Counted from the stretch's first letter, positions 13,201-24,044 are shown. The stretch: DNA of 64,000 nucleotides from Capronia americana (GCA_016110215.1 JADWQD010000003.1:1674001-1738000), one strand, 5' to 3'. Program-made: numbers and translations. Notes: generated by a model not told the origin, from the letters alone.

Positions 13201-14221
13201 TTCATCGTTTTCACGAGCAGCGAGCACTCCGTCCTTCTCCAGTTTCGCCATACGTCGACAAACCTTTCTGAGCAGGAGATGAGAGAGGTCCGGAGTCTGC
13301 GAGCTGGCCACCTGGCCCAGCAATCGAGCTTGGAGCAGGCACATGAGACCTTTGTATAGTGTCTCTGCCACAGCCGGACTTGTGACTTCCCCCAAATGGC
13401 GCAAGATACCCACGCGCAGGAGGAGCCAGAACGGCGATCTCCTCCAGGGGATCATAGCGTCTTTGAAGCGGACTTCGTCTTTGACACGCTTAGATATGGG
13501 CGGCACGCTGACCAACTTTCCAATGCCTTCGAGAAGGGTGATTAGGAGGCCAGTGATCAACGCAGGATCGGTGGTGTCTCTTGGCTCAAAGGCGAATGAC
13601 TGTGCTTTGTGGGTGACTGCACCAAACTTCTTGATATTTTCCATGCTCCCCCTCTCGAGAAACTCGGCCAAGTGTTGCTGGAAATGCTCGTCGGCAAACA
13701 CATCGTTTGGAATGGCTGCTGCCGAGGTGGGAAACGTCCACTGCAACGCACCCTTACACTCGAGGACTTTCTCGCATTGAGCGGAAACTTCGAAGGCTTC
13801 GAAGACGACATGACCTTTCAAATGTCTGCGTGCCAGTCGGTTAGCCTTGTGCACACGAAGGGGACTGCTCGACTCACCCAGTGCCATGCCGCACCAAAAG
13901 CCCCGCGTTCTGCTCGTGGACATGAATAATAAGGATTTCGCCCTCTTGCAGTCTTCGAAAGGCACGCTGAAGCTGCAAGCTGTCGAGGTGTGCTGAGGTA
14001 TGGATAAAGTAACAGTAATCCAACGAGCTTTCAAGCAGGCTCAGTTCTTGCTGGAATTCGCTGTTGATGGCTGCTCTCAATTCAATACAGGCATCTTGAG
14101 CGCGCCGAAGCAGGTCGCCGTTGATCTCAGGAAGGGTTTTTTCAACCCCGCCAGGCAAATCTGGAGGGAGGACTATGTGATTGGCTACCGCACGAAGGAA
14201 TGCAGCGTCCGCGGCAGCCAT
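4284..14221 (-). CDS. Giant DUF6606/DUF3638/DUF3645 protein, helicase-like
   Basis: Three exons (14221-13878, 13825-5209, 5156-4284) with two 52-bp introns give 9,834 coding bases and about 3,277 residues. Both introns have GTGAG donors and cAG acceptors, and the frame is preserved. The N-terminus matches DUF6606. A DUF3638 core follows with a P-loop-like GQGKTS at about residues 2119-2124. A DUF3645-like block (YGLHPLRDPVSVPF) lies near residue 2417. Near 2694-2702 is DESHTRGTD, followed by QAVMRLRQL near 2737. The order resembles motifs I, II/V and VI of superfamily 2 ATPases, though that comparison is mine. These proteins occur widely in filamentous fungi as single giant ORFs, and their function is not established to my knowledge. 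The last exon ends in a Ser/Glu/Asp-rich acidic tail. The start ATG begins the conserved N-terminal domain. Confidence 0.88.
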
Positions 14222-16029
14222 GTTTCGTTGATGTGATGGGAATGAGAGGGTAGATAGGACCAAGCTGATGGAGGAGGGAAGAGGTAGGTTTGAGCACGAG
14301 CCCAAAGGCTGTGATGTTTGATCGGAATTCGTCCTCTTTCACCAGCCTCAAAGAGCTGTCGAGGCGGGCTTCTTGTGTGCGGCTTTCGATCAAGGCAGCG
14401 GTGTTTGTCACTGCAGGTGTGCATGGTCGACGTCTGAGTGAATGATGGTTTGATCAGAGACATGAGGCTGTGACTGTAAGGTGAGGCTGAATTGAGATGC
14501 TGCCTAATGCCATATTTGTGCCTACACCGCCAACAGCTTCTCCTCCGACTGCCAACAACCGAAATTCGGCCTCATAGAATAACCAGATACCATGGCGCAG
14601 TCTTGAATTTGAGACACGTCAGTTGCCATGCGTGTAGCCGCATGGCGACAGCGCGGTGGCTTCTTCCCAGAAATACTTGCGGTCAACCTACACATGACTT
14701 CCACCTGCCTTTGTCGGAAAATCACAGCCTGGCAGTGCCAGTTCCTTCCCCCTCAGAGTGCTATCACTGCATCGCTACTCTCAAAGTACCAGGCAACTGT
14801 TCCCAGAATACCAGGGTCGCAACGTGGTCGGAATCCATCGTACTGTTCAACCACCAGTCAATTGAGAGAGAGGCAGAGGCCGTCCACCTCGAAAGCTCCA
14901 TTAGGCTGTCGTCTGGGGCTGGCGCGCGGTTCGACGTTGGCGCTCCTCGCCACGACGCGTCCGCCTGGGAGGGGCTAGTGGGGCTTGGCATGTTCCGTTA
15001 TGCCCTCCATTCAAACGCGGCCAATGTGGTCTCCCATTGATTTTGGAGCTATCGGGCTTCTGCTTCCTGACAACAGGTCGGGTCCCTACAGCGTGGTGTA
15101 GGCCACCCAGGTGGCAAGTTGACAAAAGTGCCAGTGCTCTCCGGTCGAGCTACTTCAGTTAGCGGGACAGAGACTGGACCAGATGCGCCACTTCGGACGG
15201 CTATCAGGCAGGCATTCAACCCTGGCCCAAGCAAAGGCATTCATATACCAAGCCGACTTCCGGGATTGTGGCTATGGAGGCCCGGGTCACCGGCGAGCCC
15301 TGCTTCGATAGTTGGGCCATAATCTCCTTACGCCAAAGCGTGAGCTGAAAGCGATCAAGCCCTCGCACTTCATCCCGAGAAGTGGTCGTCGGAGCAAGCT
15401 TTTTTCCCGATGCCTATGATCCTAAACATAAGTGCTAAGTTCGAGCACCGAGGGCAGACTAGGGTTGCCTGCGTGGTCATCATCGACGTGCTCCGACAAT
15501 ATGTCTTGAGCTCGGAAGGAAGGTCCATTTCGACTCTGTAAGCGCCTTGAGATTGGGGGCGCTGTGTTGTACACAGGCTGTAACGGCTCGGGGTTGATCT
15601 ACGCCGTGGCTGACTCACAGTCAATCGTTCGCGTATCGACATTCGACGGTAATTTCGTGCGATCTTGCAGGGGAACAAGGGGGGATTATAGCTTACGATC
15701 CCCTACTCATCCGAGGTACCTCGTAACCTATTGTATGTATGACGGACAATCTTCGGTCAGATCCGGGCGTGAAGGCGGGATTTCCAATATTGAAGACTCC
15801 GGACAAGAAAGTGAGGGGCACAAACACCCCGGTGCCCACGGCAAGATGCCGATATCGCCGTGGACTACAACTCTGAGCAGAGAGTCAGTATATACCTATA
15901 AACCCGGGAAATCCGCTACATAAGTGCTGTAGTACTCCCGAACATAAACAGCCATACCATTGACGATACCAAAGAATACCTAGGTAGATACTGTAGCACG
16001 CTGCACCCGCAACGCAACGCAACGCAACC
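14222..16029. other. Long intergenic region between divergent genes
   Basis: About 1.8 kb separates the start of the giant gene from the Dabb gene. It contains short frames on both strands, the longest 182 codons at 14492-15040, but none shows a domain, a plausible intron set or consistent codon use. A CGCAA pentanucleotide repeat (about 16008-16027) lies just ahead of the Dabb start and would be in its 5' UTR. Confidence 0.5.
15889..15902 (+). promoter_or_regulatory. TATA-like core promoter of the Dabb gene
   Basis: The sequence tatatacctataaa lies about 130 bp upstream of the ATG at 16030, a suitable distance for a TATA element with a short 5' UTR. No other TATA-like string is as close. 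Assignment is by position and sequence only. Confidence 0.35.
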
Positions 16030-16576
16030 ATGCCAATCTACCACATCGGTAAGCTCTCTGAAGTCCCCTCCCCTCCCACAAGTTTCAGTATCACCATCGC
16101 CATCACCGGTCGCGGCAATTAAGTACTCCATCACTGTTTGATCATTGCGTTGCTAACCAAGACTCCTCCACCCACAGTCCTCTTCAAACTCAAGCCCGGG
16201 GTCACGCCCGCGCAGCTGGCCGCCTGGACCGCCAAGGCCAAAGGCATGGTCGGGCAGATCCCAGGCCTGGTGAGGATGGAAGTGAACACGCCGCTGCCGT
16301 CAACGGCAAGCAGGGGCCAGGGGTTCAATATGGGGTTGGTGGCCATTCTGGAGAAGGCGGATGATGTCAAGGTTTATGCTGAGCATCCGGCCCATTTAGA
16401 GTACGTTACTACTGTCTTCATACTCCACTCCAATCCAGTTCGTGTGTTGCTAGGGGATGTCGAGTCCTTGGGTCGCTGAGTTGCTAAGTCGCTGACCATT
16501 CCACGACAGGGTCCATAAGTTCAGAGAGGAGCTCGCTGAGGATACTCTGGCGTATGACCTGGAGTATCAGGACTGA
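16030..16576 (+). CDS. Stress-responsive dimeric A/B-barrel (Dabb) protein
   Basis: Three exons (16030-16048, 16178-16400, 16510-16576) encode about 102 residues, the normal size for a single Dabb domain. The first exon codes only MPIYHI plus one base. A 129-bp intron with a gctaacc branch site and cacag acceptor restores VLFKLKPGVT, the conserved first strand of the family. The second intron splits the Glu codon in HLEVHKF. Dabb proteins form homodimeric alpha+beta barrels. Members range from plant stress proteins to olivetolic-acid cyclase and fungal small-molecule cyclases or decarboxylases, so the exact reaction cannot be deduced. No polyketide synthase lies nearby, which makes a general stress or detoxification role more likely. 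The internal splice joins agree with the domain, so the model is well supported. Confidence 0.85.
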
Positions 16577-17076
16577 TGGCGGTGTGAACGTACGAGGACG
16601 ATATATATTATGTATCTATGGCGTCGAGGATGCGGGAGCCCTATGAACCAGCTACAGGCACCGACAATAGCAGCAGAGAATAAGGCTGTTGTCCACCCAG
16701 GCGCTGCTGACGCATGCCGACCAATACCTACTTTTGTACATACGGCTGTAACTAACCCCGCCTTGTCGGGCACCAGTGCAGCTCATCTCCTCTGAATCAC
16801 TGATTGATCACCAGTGCACATGGTGCCGGGGCGCCACTCGCATGCAAGAACCCGCATTGAGCGGACTGTTGGTTCATCCGCAGCGGAAATGCAGAGAGGT
16901 GTTTCCTATTGCTCCCACTGCATGCATGTACACTCTTTGCTCCGCTGGCACAAGGGCAGCACTCTCTACACTGTCAAGCTTAGCCCATACCTATCTCTCG
17001 TCGCCACTATCCTAGGTGAAGCATCTTCCACGACGACCTCGGCTGCCAAATTTCCGATTTACTTTCAGCACCAGTT
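16577..17076. other. Intergenic region, Dabb to HET gene
   Basis: A 500-bp spacer between two plus-strand genes. It holds the Dabb 3' UTR and the HET promoter. No repeat, RNA gene or clear motif is visible. Confidence 0.4.
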
Positions 17077-19074
17077 ATGGCGGGGGACGATCATTGCACA
17101 TGTACGACCCCGGATCGACTGATAACGCAAGGCTCGATCATCTGCATAAGCTGTGCTAAGCTCGCACCTCTGCCGGACGACAGCATCCCCGACCCACGGT
17201 TGACAATACAATTGGTACCTAAAACGACACCAAGGTCGGTTCTAGAATTATCGTGGCCAAAACAAGAGATTTTCAAGCTTGATGTCGATATTGAAGGTCA
17301 TGATAATATCGCCGAGAGCGTTGTGAACCTGCTCCGCAATATGGAGATGGAGCCAGGCCCGACTCAGACCCCTGGCGGTCCCGACGACACGCCTTCGGAG
17401 GAGGGTCGGAGAGACTATAAGTACGATCCTTTGGAATTGAGCGAATCTCCAGACCTACGAAAGCACAAGTTCAGATTGCTTCGCATATCCAATACCCCGG
17501 AAGGGCCTGTCCACGGGACCCTAGAGTCGTACACCATTGGGCAGGCACCGGAATATGAAGCTCTGTCCTACACGTGGTCAGGAGGACCTGAGGAATCCGC
17601 AGATGGGAACAGGCACCGCGGGAGACCTCTGTTTCTAGGGGAAAACTTCCGACGGCTTGCCGTGACTAAGAATTGCGAAGCAGCGCTGAAGATACTCCGC
17701 CAGAGGAAGAAGGAACTTGTCTGGATAGACGCCATCTGTATCAATCAGCGTGACGTCGCCGAGAAGACATACCAAGTTGGTCTTATGCACCATATCTACG
17801 CCTCTGCAAAGAAAGTATTGGTCTACCTTGGGCCCTGCTTGAAGGCTGACTTGGAGGATCTGGCGCTTAATCTCCTTGGGATCCTTCCCAAGGAGTTTGA
17901 TGGCAGGCTAAATGATGAACACTACGTGCAAGCGCTGCGACATCTCTTCTCCAAGCCCTACTTCTCGCGCATCTGGGTCGTTCAGGAAGTCGTCCTCGCA
18001 AAGACCGCGATGGTCTTTTGCGGAAATAAGCAGATACAATGGCATGACATCCAGAGTAAGTGCGACAAGAACACGGGCGACCTGGGAAGTATGGACAAGA
18101 TCAACATGCCTACCTGGATCCAGAATATCGGCAGGGTGAAAAATATCATAAAGCTGTACGATCTGGGATACTGGATATTCAGTGGTATGCGTAGCCATGC
18201 GTCTGACGCGAGAGACAAGGTCTTTGCATTCTTCGGAATGGCCGAGGACCCCGTCGGATGGGGGCTGTCTGCAAACTATCATCTCTCCGTGGAGCAGGTT
18301 TATACTGGCATGGCGGCTTATCTGATCAGCGAGGGCCGTGTCTGGGATATTCTGAACCGGGCAGTGTGTGATCGGAAGGACGAATCCGACGACATACACC
18401 TGGACCTTCCGTCTTGGGTCCCGGATTTCCGCCATGCGGCACCAGTGCCTCTTCTGCACTGGCTCGCGGAGATCAATCCTGAGTTTCAACCACGGCTTCA
18501 ATCAAGGCTTGACACGCCCGCTAGGCCCGCACGGGTCCTCCAGAAGACGGGCTCTTGGGTAATCTCCGGTCACAGGCTACTACTGAACCTGCCTGGAGCA
18601 AAACAACTGTCAGATGGCCGTCATCTCCTGGAAGCTCCCCAGGAGGAATTCCGCCTTTTCCGGTTTTTCTTAGAAGCACCATTTAAGGGAAAGGATCACA
18701 TATTTTTCCCGCGACTGCAGGATAGCGGGAAAACTGGGTCATCAGGCCACTTGGCGGGAGGCACTGTGTTCCCTCGACCGCTGAACGACTCAACAGTCTT
18801 ACTTCATGTCCGGGAAACCGATTCTCCTTACGCTTTCACGCTCATTGGAAGGTGTATCTTCCAGATGCACCGCGCCCAACTCCCAGCCCTCTCGCTCCCT
18901 GGTAACTCGATTGCGGATGATATACTCCCTCTCACAGAGCACGACTTCAATATCCTCTGGACGGTGTACCAGTATTTGATGTCCGTTCGGAACAATATCG
19001 CCGTTCTTCTTAACATAGTCGACGGAGTGACACGTAGCAGCCTCCAGGCTCTTTTCTGTTGGCTTGTGGTATAG
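17077..19074 (+). CDS. Heterokaryon-incompatibility (HET) domain protein 1
   Basis: A single open frame of 665 codons. A short cysteine-containing N-terminus (CTCTTPD...CISC) precedes the HET domain, which spans roughly residues 160-310. Hallmarks are YEALSYTWSG, VTKNCEAALKILR, LVWIDAICINQ and a following RIWVVQEVVLA. HET proteins mediate allorecognition and cell death after fusion of unlike hyphae, but most genomic copies are uncharacterised. The segment YAFTLIGRCIF near residue 590 resembles the usual C-terminal block of HET-6-type proteins. The final 70 or so residues do not look like the family, and they overlap a minus-strand coding-like frame. The true 3' end is therefore uncertain, and a missed intron or a degraded end is possible. 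Confidence 0.82.
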   Translation: MAGDDHCTCTTPDRLITQGSIICISCAKLAPLPDDSIPDPRLTIQLVPKTTPRSVLELSWPKQEIFKLDVDIEGHDNIAESVVNLLRNMEMEPGPTQTPGGPDDTPSEEGRRDYKYDPLELSESPDLRKHKFRLLRISNTPEGPVHGTLESYTIGQAPEYEALSYTWSGGPEESADGNRHRGRPLFLGENFRRLAVTKNCEAALKILRQRKKELVWIDAICINQRDVAEKTYQVGLMHHIYASAKKVLVYLGPCLKADLEDLALNLLGILPKEFDGRLNDEHYVQALRHLFSKPYFSRIWVVQEVVLAKTAMVFCGNKQIQWHDIQSKCDKNTGDLGSMDKINMPTWIQNIGRVKNIIKLYDLGYWIFSGMRSHASDARDKVFAFFGMAEDPVGWGLSANYHLSVEQVYTGMAAYLISEGRVWDILNRAVCDRKDESDDIHLDLPSWVPDFRHAAPVPLLHWLAEINPEFQPRLQSRLDTPARPARVLQKTGSWVISGHRLLLNLPGAKQLSDGRHLLEAPQEEFRLFRFFLEAPFKGKDHIFFPRLQDSGKTGSSGHLAGGTVFPRPLNDSTVLLHVRETDSPYAFTLIGRCIFQMHRAQLPALSLPGNSIADDILPLTEHDFNILWTVYQYLMSVRNNIAVLLNIVDGVTRSSLQALFCWLVV

Positions 19075-20070
19075 TTCAAATTCCGTCTCGCCTCGCTTGG
19101 CTTGGACATCATCATCGCTGCTGTCATCCGACCATTCTTCTTTCTCACTTTGGGCACTTTGCTGGTGAAGCTATTGAGGAGTCTGGAACTCGAACTAGGC
19201 GTGGATGAACGAGAATCTTCGTGTTTATTCGTCTCGGATATTTCAGACGTGCTCTCAAGATCGATGCCTTGAAGATTGGCTATTTTCGCTGGCGGCGGGC
19301 CCGGGATTCCGTACAGGGCATGTTCGCGTGCGGAGGGGCTCACGGTAGGAAGTTGCTGTGGTGAGGATGGCCCTGGACTCGACGCATTCGAGGTTGGCTC
19401 GATACGCTGGCCAAGTTTTGCACGGCTGCTGCCAGATGACACGCTATAGGTGGCTCTGTTGTGTTCTGCTGGTAATGTCTTGGATAGGCTCGAGCCGATA
19501 TCGTCTGGTGCTAGGCTGGGACTCACACCGCGAACCGTCTTGTCTGCGTCAGTGCTGGACGTCGAGTCGTCTTGGGCTGGTTCTGCGGAATGGCTGGGAC
19601 TTGATTCAAGCGGCGGGGAGGACCCCCAGTCATCATCGTCGTCAGGGTTCAGGTATTGTAGTTGAGGCATAGCCTTGGTTTTGCTGGTGCAGATGTGAGA
19701 AAAGCGCCAACGTTGGAGAACGCGTCTAACCCCGCAGTGCCCTAAAGCCGAATCGGGCGTAGCCAGGGGAGTCTCCGGGGTGGCTCCCAAGTCCTTAGGG
19801 GCTGTCAGCCTTGCGTGCTGGGGCACCAGAAACAAGGGCAGGGCGGCACACTGTACGCAATGCATATCGCTCGAATAATTACGTTTATTGTTGGTTTCTG
19901 GCATTGTTTCCAAAGTCACCAATGGAGCAACTGGCGAGTAAACTGGCATAAGACCCAACTTCGGGGGGGGGAATGGCATCTTGCGCGAAATCGATGTACT
20001 TCGCAATGTCTGCTTTCTCGTCAAACAGGGATCTCTTCGCAGAGATTCGCGTCTCCTGATCGAGCGACAT
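18799..20070 (-). CDS. Probable acidic, serine-rich protein; gene model unresolved
   Basis: Three minus-strand frames look like pieces of one protein. The first starts at the ATG at 20070 (MSLDQETRISAKRSLFDEK) and reaches a run of nine C at about 19963-19971. The second, from about 19670 to 19150, is Ser/Pro/Asp-rich, with DDDDDW near its start and KVPKVRKK near its end. The third runs from about 19160 to a stop at 18799-18801 (EEWSDDSSDDD, then a charged segment with NGDIVPNGHQILVHRPED). I could not find splice sites that join all three cleanly, so missed introns, an indel at the C-run, or a decayed gene are all open. The last 276 bp are antisense to the HET gene end. Antisense frames in this register often look acidic, so that part is weak. 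No known domain was recognised. Confidence 0.4.
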
Positions 20071-20625
20071 GATAAGGCAGTTAAGGCGGCTATATTGATC
20101 GTGAGAGGTTGTTCATAGCAAGAAACGAATAAGTGTGTGAACACCGAGGGGCGCATCGCCGGAGATCATCCTTCTCTCCCTGGCCGCCTTGAAGACCGAA
20201 TGCAAGCGAAACTTTCATTGCTCGACCCGAAAGATGAAGACTCACCGTCGAGCTGCAAACGGAAAGGTCCAAAAAGAGATTGATACTCATGTTAACAAGT
20301 CGGACATCTTGAGCTTGAATGGCGCCAAAGTGTTTTCACTTGTGGAGAAACTCAGGGAGTAATTACAGCAGCCGCATGGTCGAAAATTGGCCTCCATCAA
20401 AGGCAACTCTAGCAAACGATCCCAAATCTTATTGCGGAGACTTGGGCGACAACTCTCGGACACTGTTCGACTACTTTGGGGATATAGCGACGGCTGCAAA
20501 TACGGATCAGAGAAGAATCCCACGGAATACATGCTCGAGTATTCCAGCAATCACTTTGCTTCGGGCTTTTGCACGCTTCCAGTCAACTCAAACATGGTTT
20601 TCTCAAAAGCTCAATATGTGGCACT
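20071..20625. other. Intergenic region upstream of the minus-strand acidic gene
   Basis: About 0.55 kb between the acidic gene start and the epoxide hydrolase stop. Small frames on both strands show no domain. Nothing notable is seen. Confidence 0.4.
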
Positions 20626-21807
20626 CTATGAGGCTTCAGCTGTGCCGGAGACCCTGAACTTAGCAAACCCTTCTCGGACATCTTTAACCAGGATTTCTGG
20701 CCTCTCAAATGCCCCAAAATGCTTCCCCTTATCCGTCTTGTGGAAATGAATCATATTCGGATAGTTGTCTTCCGCCCATTTTCTCGGATGCTTGAATATA
20801 TCTTTCTCAAATACTAGTATCGCAATCGGCAATTCCAGGATCCCAATGTCGAATTTGAAATGTCGATCCTCCCAGAACCTTCTCGATATGGACCCGGCAC
20901 TCCTTGAGAACCAATGCACACCGATGTTGTCCAGCATTTCGTCGAGCGTTAGTGCATCCTCTGGCCCGTCCACGTTATCGGTCCACTCCTCGTATTTCTC
21001 ATAGATCCACATCGCTTGACCGACTGCTGAATCTGATAGCAAGTAGGCAATTGTCTGTGGGCGTGTACTCGAGATCCATTTCCATCCGCACATCTCATCC
21101 TGGGTGATCCTGAAGGCTGCCAACGCCTCTACCTCTTCGTCTGTTGGATTGTCTAGGCTCTGCGGAATGGTAAACAGGAGATTCAGGTGGATAGCGACAA
21201 GGCCCTTCGGCCTCATTTGAGCCATCAACGTCGTAACAGCCGCACCATAGTCTCCGCCTTGGGCAAACCACTTCTGATAGCCTAGCCGTTCCTCCATAAG
21301 GGTAATGAGTGCCCTAGCTGTACGCTTCTTGTTCCACCCCGTCTCTTTAGGGGCTTCCGTGAAACCCCAGCCAGGTAAGCTAGGCAGGACAACATGGAAA
21401 GCCTCATCGGGATTGCCGCCATGAGCCAGCGGGTCGACCAGTAAGGGAATGCATTTCAGGAACTCGACGAAGGAACCTGGCCAGCCATGTGTGAGAAGAA
21501 TGGGCTGCGCGCCAGCCACTTGTGAGCGAATATGGAAGAAATGAATGTCCAGACCATCGATTCGCGTTATGTACTGATGGTATCGATTGGTCTCTCGCTC
21601 GAAACGTCGCCAGTCGTACTTGTCTCGCCAGTATGCTGCGACCGCCTTGGCCTTATTTAGGGATGTGCCTTGGAAGTAGCCGTCGGTGACCTCTTCGTCT
21701 GGCCACCTGGTGTTGGTGATACGTTGTTTCAAGTCATCAATCTCATCTTGAGGTACGTGGATGGTATAGGGCCTGATGACGCCCTGCGTCTCGTCTTGGT
21801 CAGTCAT
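20626..21807 (-). CDS. Microsomal-type epoxide hydrolase
   Basis: A single exon encodes 393 residues, the normal length for fungal epoxide hydrolases of the EHN plus alpha/beta-hydrolase architecture. The EHN domain covers about residues 10-115 (PYTIHVPQDEIDDLKQRI, TRWPDEE). The oxyanion HGWPGS motif sits at about residues 107-112. The predicted nucleophile is D186 in GGDYGA, and the catalytic histidine is H363 in KGKHFGAFE. The enzyme would open epoxides to trans-diols through an Asp-ester intermediate. No signal peptide or convincing membrane anchor is visible at the N-terminus, so a soluble form is likely. It lies beside a molybdoenzyme and a GST kappa, and this grouping suggests xenobiotic or aromatic metabolism by inference. 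The start at 21807 is an ATG directly before the domain. Confidence 0.93.
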   Translation of the reverse strand: MTDQDETQGVIRPYTIHVPQDEIDDLKQRITNTRWPDEEVTDGYFQGTSLNKAKAVAAYWRDKYDWRRFERETNRYHQYITRIDGLDIHFFHIRSQVAGAQPILLTHGWPGSFVEFLKCIPLLVDPLAHGGNPDEAFHVVLPSLPGWGFTEAPKETGWNKKRTARALITLMEERLGYQKWFAQGGDYGAAVTTLMAQMRPKGLVAIHLNLLFTIPQSLDNPTDEEVEALAAFRITQDEMCGWKWISSTRPQTIAYLLSDSAVGQAMWIYEKYEEWTDNVDGPEDALTLDEMLDNIGVHWFSRSAGSISRRFWEDRHFKFDIGILELPIAILVFEKDIFKHPRKWAEDNYPNMIHFHKTDKGKHFGAFERPEILVKDVREGFAKFRVSGTAEAS

Positions 21808-22919
21808 AGTTGCTTTTATGCTACTCTCAGAAATATAGATGCTTCTGTTGCGACGGAGAGCCTAGCTTATATCCATTTAACCGGCGTCGGAGGAAGTGCA
21901 GGATCATTAATCAAATCAAAGTATCTACAGCAGCATGCCGCGGCAAGCCCCTTGATTCGCTATCAGGCTGAAGAATTGGTCCCCGAGTTAGTTGTTATGC
22001 AATTGATGATCTGCAGAGATAAACTTATGCAGCACACTGAGCGATGTAGATTGCCGTTCATGTAAGTCGGGAGGAGACCCAATCTTTACAGGTAAGCCCA
22101 TGAAAGGACTCGAAATGCGACATGGTACCAGCGAATGCATTTTCTCGGTGGAGTACATCAGGTGCCAAACAGCCACTGAATAGTAGCAGGACGACCTATT
22201 GAATACGATTAGAAATCAAAGCGGTAACATGAGGAACTCTCAGTATCTCTTTTCCCTTGACCAATTTATAATCATCGTTTCTTGCTAGTAGAACGGTAAG
22301 CATAAGGCTCCTACATAAACTCACCAATATTCACAACTCCCGGCGCCGGCGGGATCTTAAACGGATACCGCGCAGATTGGTCCACGAACAGCTCCCCGAC
22401 GAAACTTATCCGGACTCAATGCATGCATAAGAAAGGATGCAAGGAATGATGGCTAGCATTAAATGACATTCCAGCTCGTCGACCAAGAGTAATCTGCGGT
22501 GTTCAACATCACAGCAAAATACCTAGTGCTGGCGTGAAAGCTGTCGACGGGGCCTCTCTAAGGCTAAATAATGTTACTTCTCGCGCTCAGGTATCACAAG
22601 GGGCCGTTAAGGAGACGTTAAACAGCCCCGAAGGACCAAGTTCAGACACAGGATCGAAGGCCCAATCCAGGTACAAATATCCAAACGAGAATGGAGCGTA
22701 GGATACCGAAAAGACGGAATTATGGCGCTCTCCCCCATCTGCGGTTTCAATTCAAACAAGTTGACAATGGAGCTTCAAGCTTCGTGAGGTCGCATTTCAA
22801 CTGCTGCAGCGCCTCAGCTATAGGGTATAGAGTCCGCAGAGGTAGAAACGCTATTCTCTACCGTAGCTACGATGCGGGAGAGTTCGCGCGTATTCGTGCG
22901 GTCAAGGTTACCTACTGTT
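21808..22919. other. Intergenic region, epoxide hydrolase to molybdoenzyme
   Basis: A 1.1-kb spacer containing the epoxide hydrolase promoter and the 3' side of the molybdoenzyme gene. It is somewhat AT-richer near 22200-22300. No supported gene, repeat or RNA is seen. Confidence 0.4.
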
Positions 22920-24044
22920 TTAGAGAACCTCGACTTCCACCATATGCACATGGTTCCTTCGCCCTGCTAACGGCTGAGACAACCCGGCCGTGTCTCTCGC
23001 TCTTGCGACCAACCTGTACTTCCCCGGCTTTGGCAACGTCGGTTTCGCGTGAAACAGCTGCCATTCACACTCTTTCCGTGGGCGTAAGTCTATATCAGAT
23101 CGTGGCAGCCAGCTTTTCCCTCCATCGACACTGATGTCCACGCCCTCGATTTCTTGGCATCCCCAAGCCCTGCCAGATATTTCGACCTCTGGCCCTTGCA
23201 GGATCGCTCCAGGCTCTGGCCTCACAATCATAGAGTTCGGCTCGACCATCCAGACCGGGCGTATTTGCTGCCCAGTTGGATCTGTGGGGTCCACTTCATT
23301 GTAAAAGGTTGTGGTAAATGGCCCAGTTGCACGACGGTCTTGGACTGAGAGCCTGCAAAGCCATTTCGTACTATTGGTGCCAAAATATAACGGCACAACC
23401 ATCCTTACCGGTCCGCCTCGCTTCCTGCCCAGGCTCTCGCCGTTCATTTCGTACGCGATGAGCACCTCGGGCATCAGAGCCTTTTCCAACGGGAGGTCTT
23501 TCTCGTACCGGTCCGCAGAGACGCCAGCAAAACTACCTGACTCGAGCCCTTGCGACCAGACGTATCGTGCATGGGGCTTCGGTCTGGCCAACTTCAGCAA
23601 CTCTGACAGACGAACGCCGGTCCACTTCACGTTCCCGATTCGCCAGAGCGCTTGGATTGGCGGTGCGATGGGGCTTCCGTAGCATTCGTGGAACGCTGTT
23701 ATGGTCGCGCGAGGCATGCGTTTCAGTTGTGCAAGACAGATTGAGAAAGGCCTCTCCACCTGCCCGTCCACAACCAGCCTCCAGCGCTTTTCATCCACCA
23801 CTGCCACGCCCATATGGATGGTCTGGAATAGTTGAGCATCATCCGTAAGCTCGGCCTCAAGCTCATGAGGCTTCGGAGGATGCCGTATGAAAAATCCGGG
23901 TGGATCTACCGCCTCGAGGGCGTCGCGCTCGCTTCCATCGTTCTCACTGCTGGTGGGGGTAAGAAAGTCGACGTACTGGAAGTACGTACTCGCTTCTTTC
24001 GGCTGCGCCGCTTGAGGAAATTGGCAATCACGGCTGGCTTCCAT
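22920..24044 (-). CDS. Sulfite-oxidase-type molybdopterin oxidoreductase
   Basis: A single exon of 374 residues from the ATG at 24044; the first in-frame start-like codon two codons upstream is GTG. The molybdopterin-binding domain covers about residues 60-250. It carries the expected molybdenum-ligand cysteine, C121, in FHECYGSP. Other family signatures are GGPVRMVVP and STKWLCRLSV. The C-terminal Mo-co dimerisation domain follows (VEISGRAWGCQEIEGVDISVDGG, then RARDTAG). There is no cytochrome b5 or heme domain, which places it nearer plant-type sulfite oxidase or assimilatory-nitrate-reductase-like oxidases than animal sulfite oxidase. Sulfite is the likely but unproven substrate. The C-terminus, EVEVL, is not a peroxisomal signal. 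The gene is divergent from the GST kappa gene, with 287 bp between their starts, so the two may share regulation. Confidence 0.9.
   Translation of the reverse strand: MEASRDCQFPQAAQPKEASTYFQYVDFLTPTSSENDGSERDALEAVDPPGFFIRHPPKPHELEAELTDDAQLFQTIHMGVAVVDEKRWRLVVDGQVERPFSICLAQLKRMPRATITAFHECYGSPIAPPIQALWRIGNVKWTGVRLSELLKLARPKPHARYVWSQGLESGSFAGVSADRYEKDLPLEKALMPEVLIAYEMNGESLGRKRGGPVRMVVPLYFGTNSTKWLCRLSVQDRRATGPFTTTFYNEVDPTDPTGQQIRPVWMVEPNSMIVRPEPGAILQGPEVEISGRAWGCQEIEGVDISVDGGKSWLPRSDIDLRPRKECEWQLFHAKPTLPKPGKYRLVARARDTAGLSQPLAGRRNHVHMVEVEVL

Noticed and set aside
14492..15040. 182-codon frame upstream of the giant gene
   Set aside because: No domain, no splice pattern and mixed composition. Competing frames of similar quality exist on the other strand.
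22691..23134. 147-codon plus-strand frame
   Set aside because: Its second half is antisense to the molybdoenzyme gene, and the first half shows no domain.
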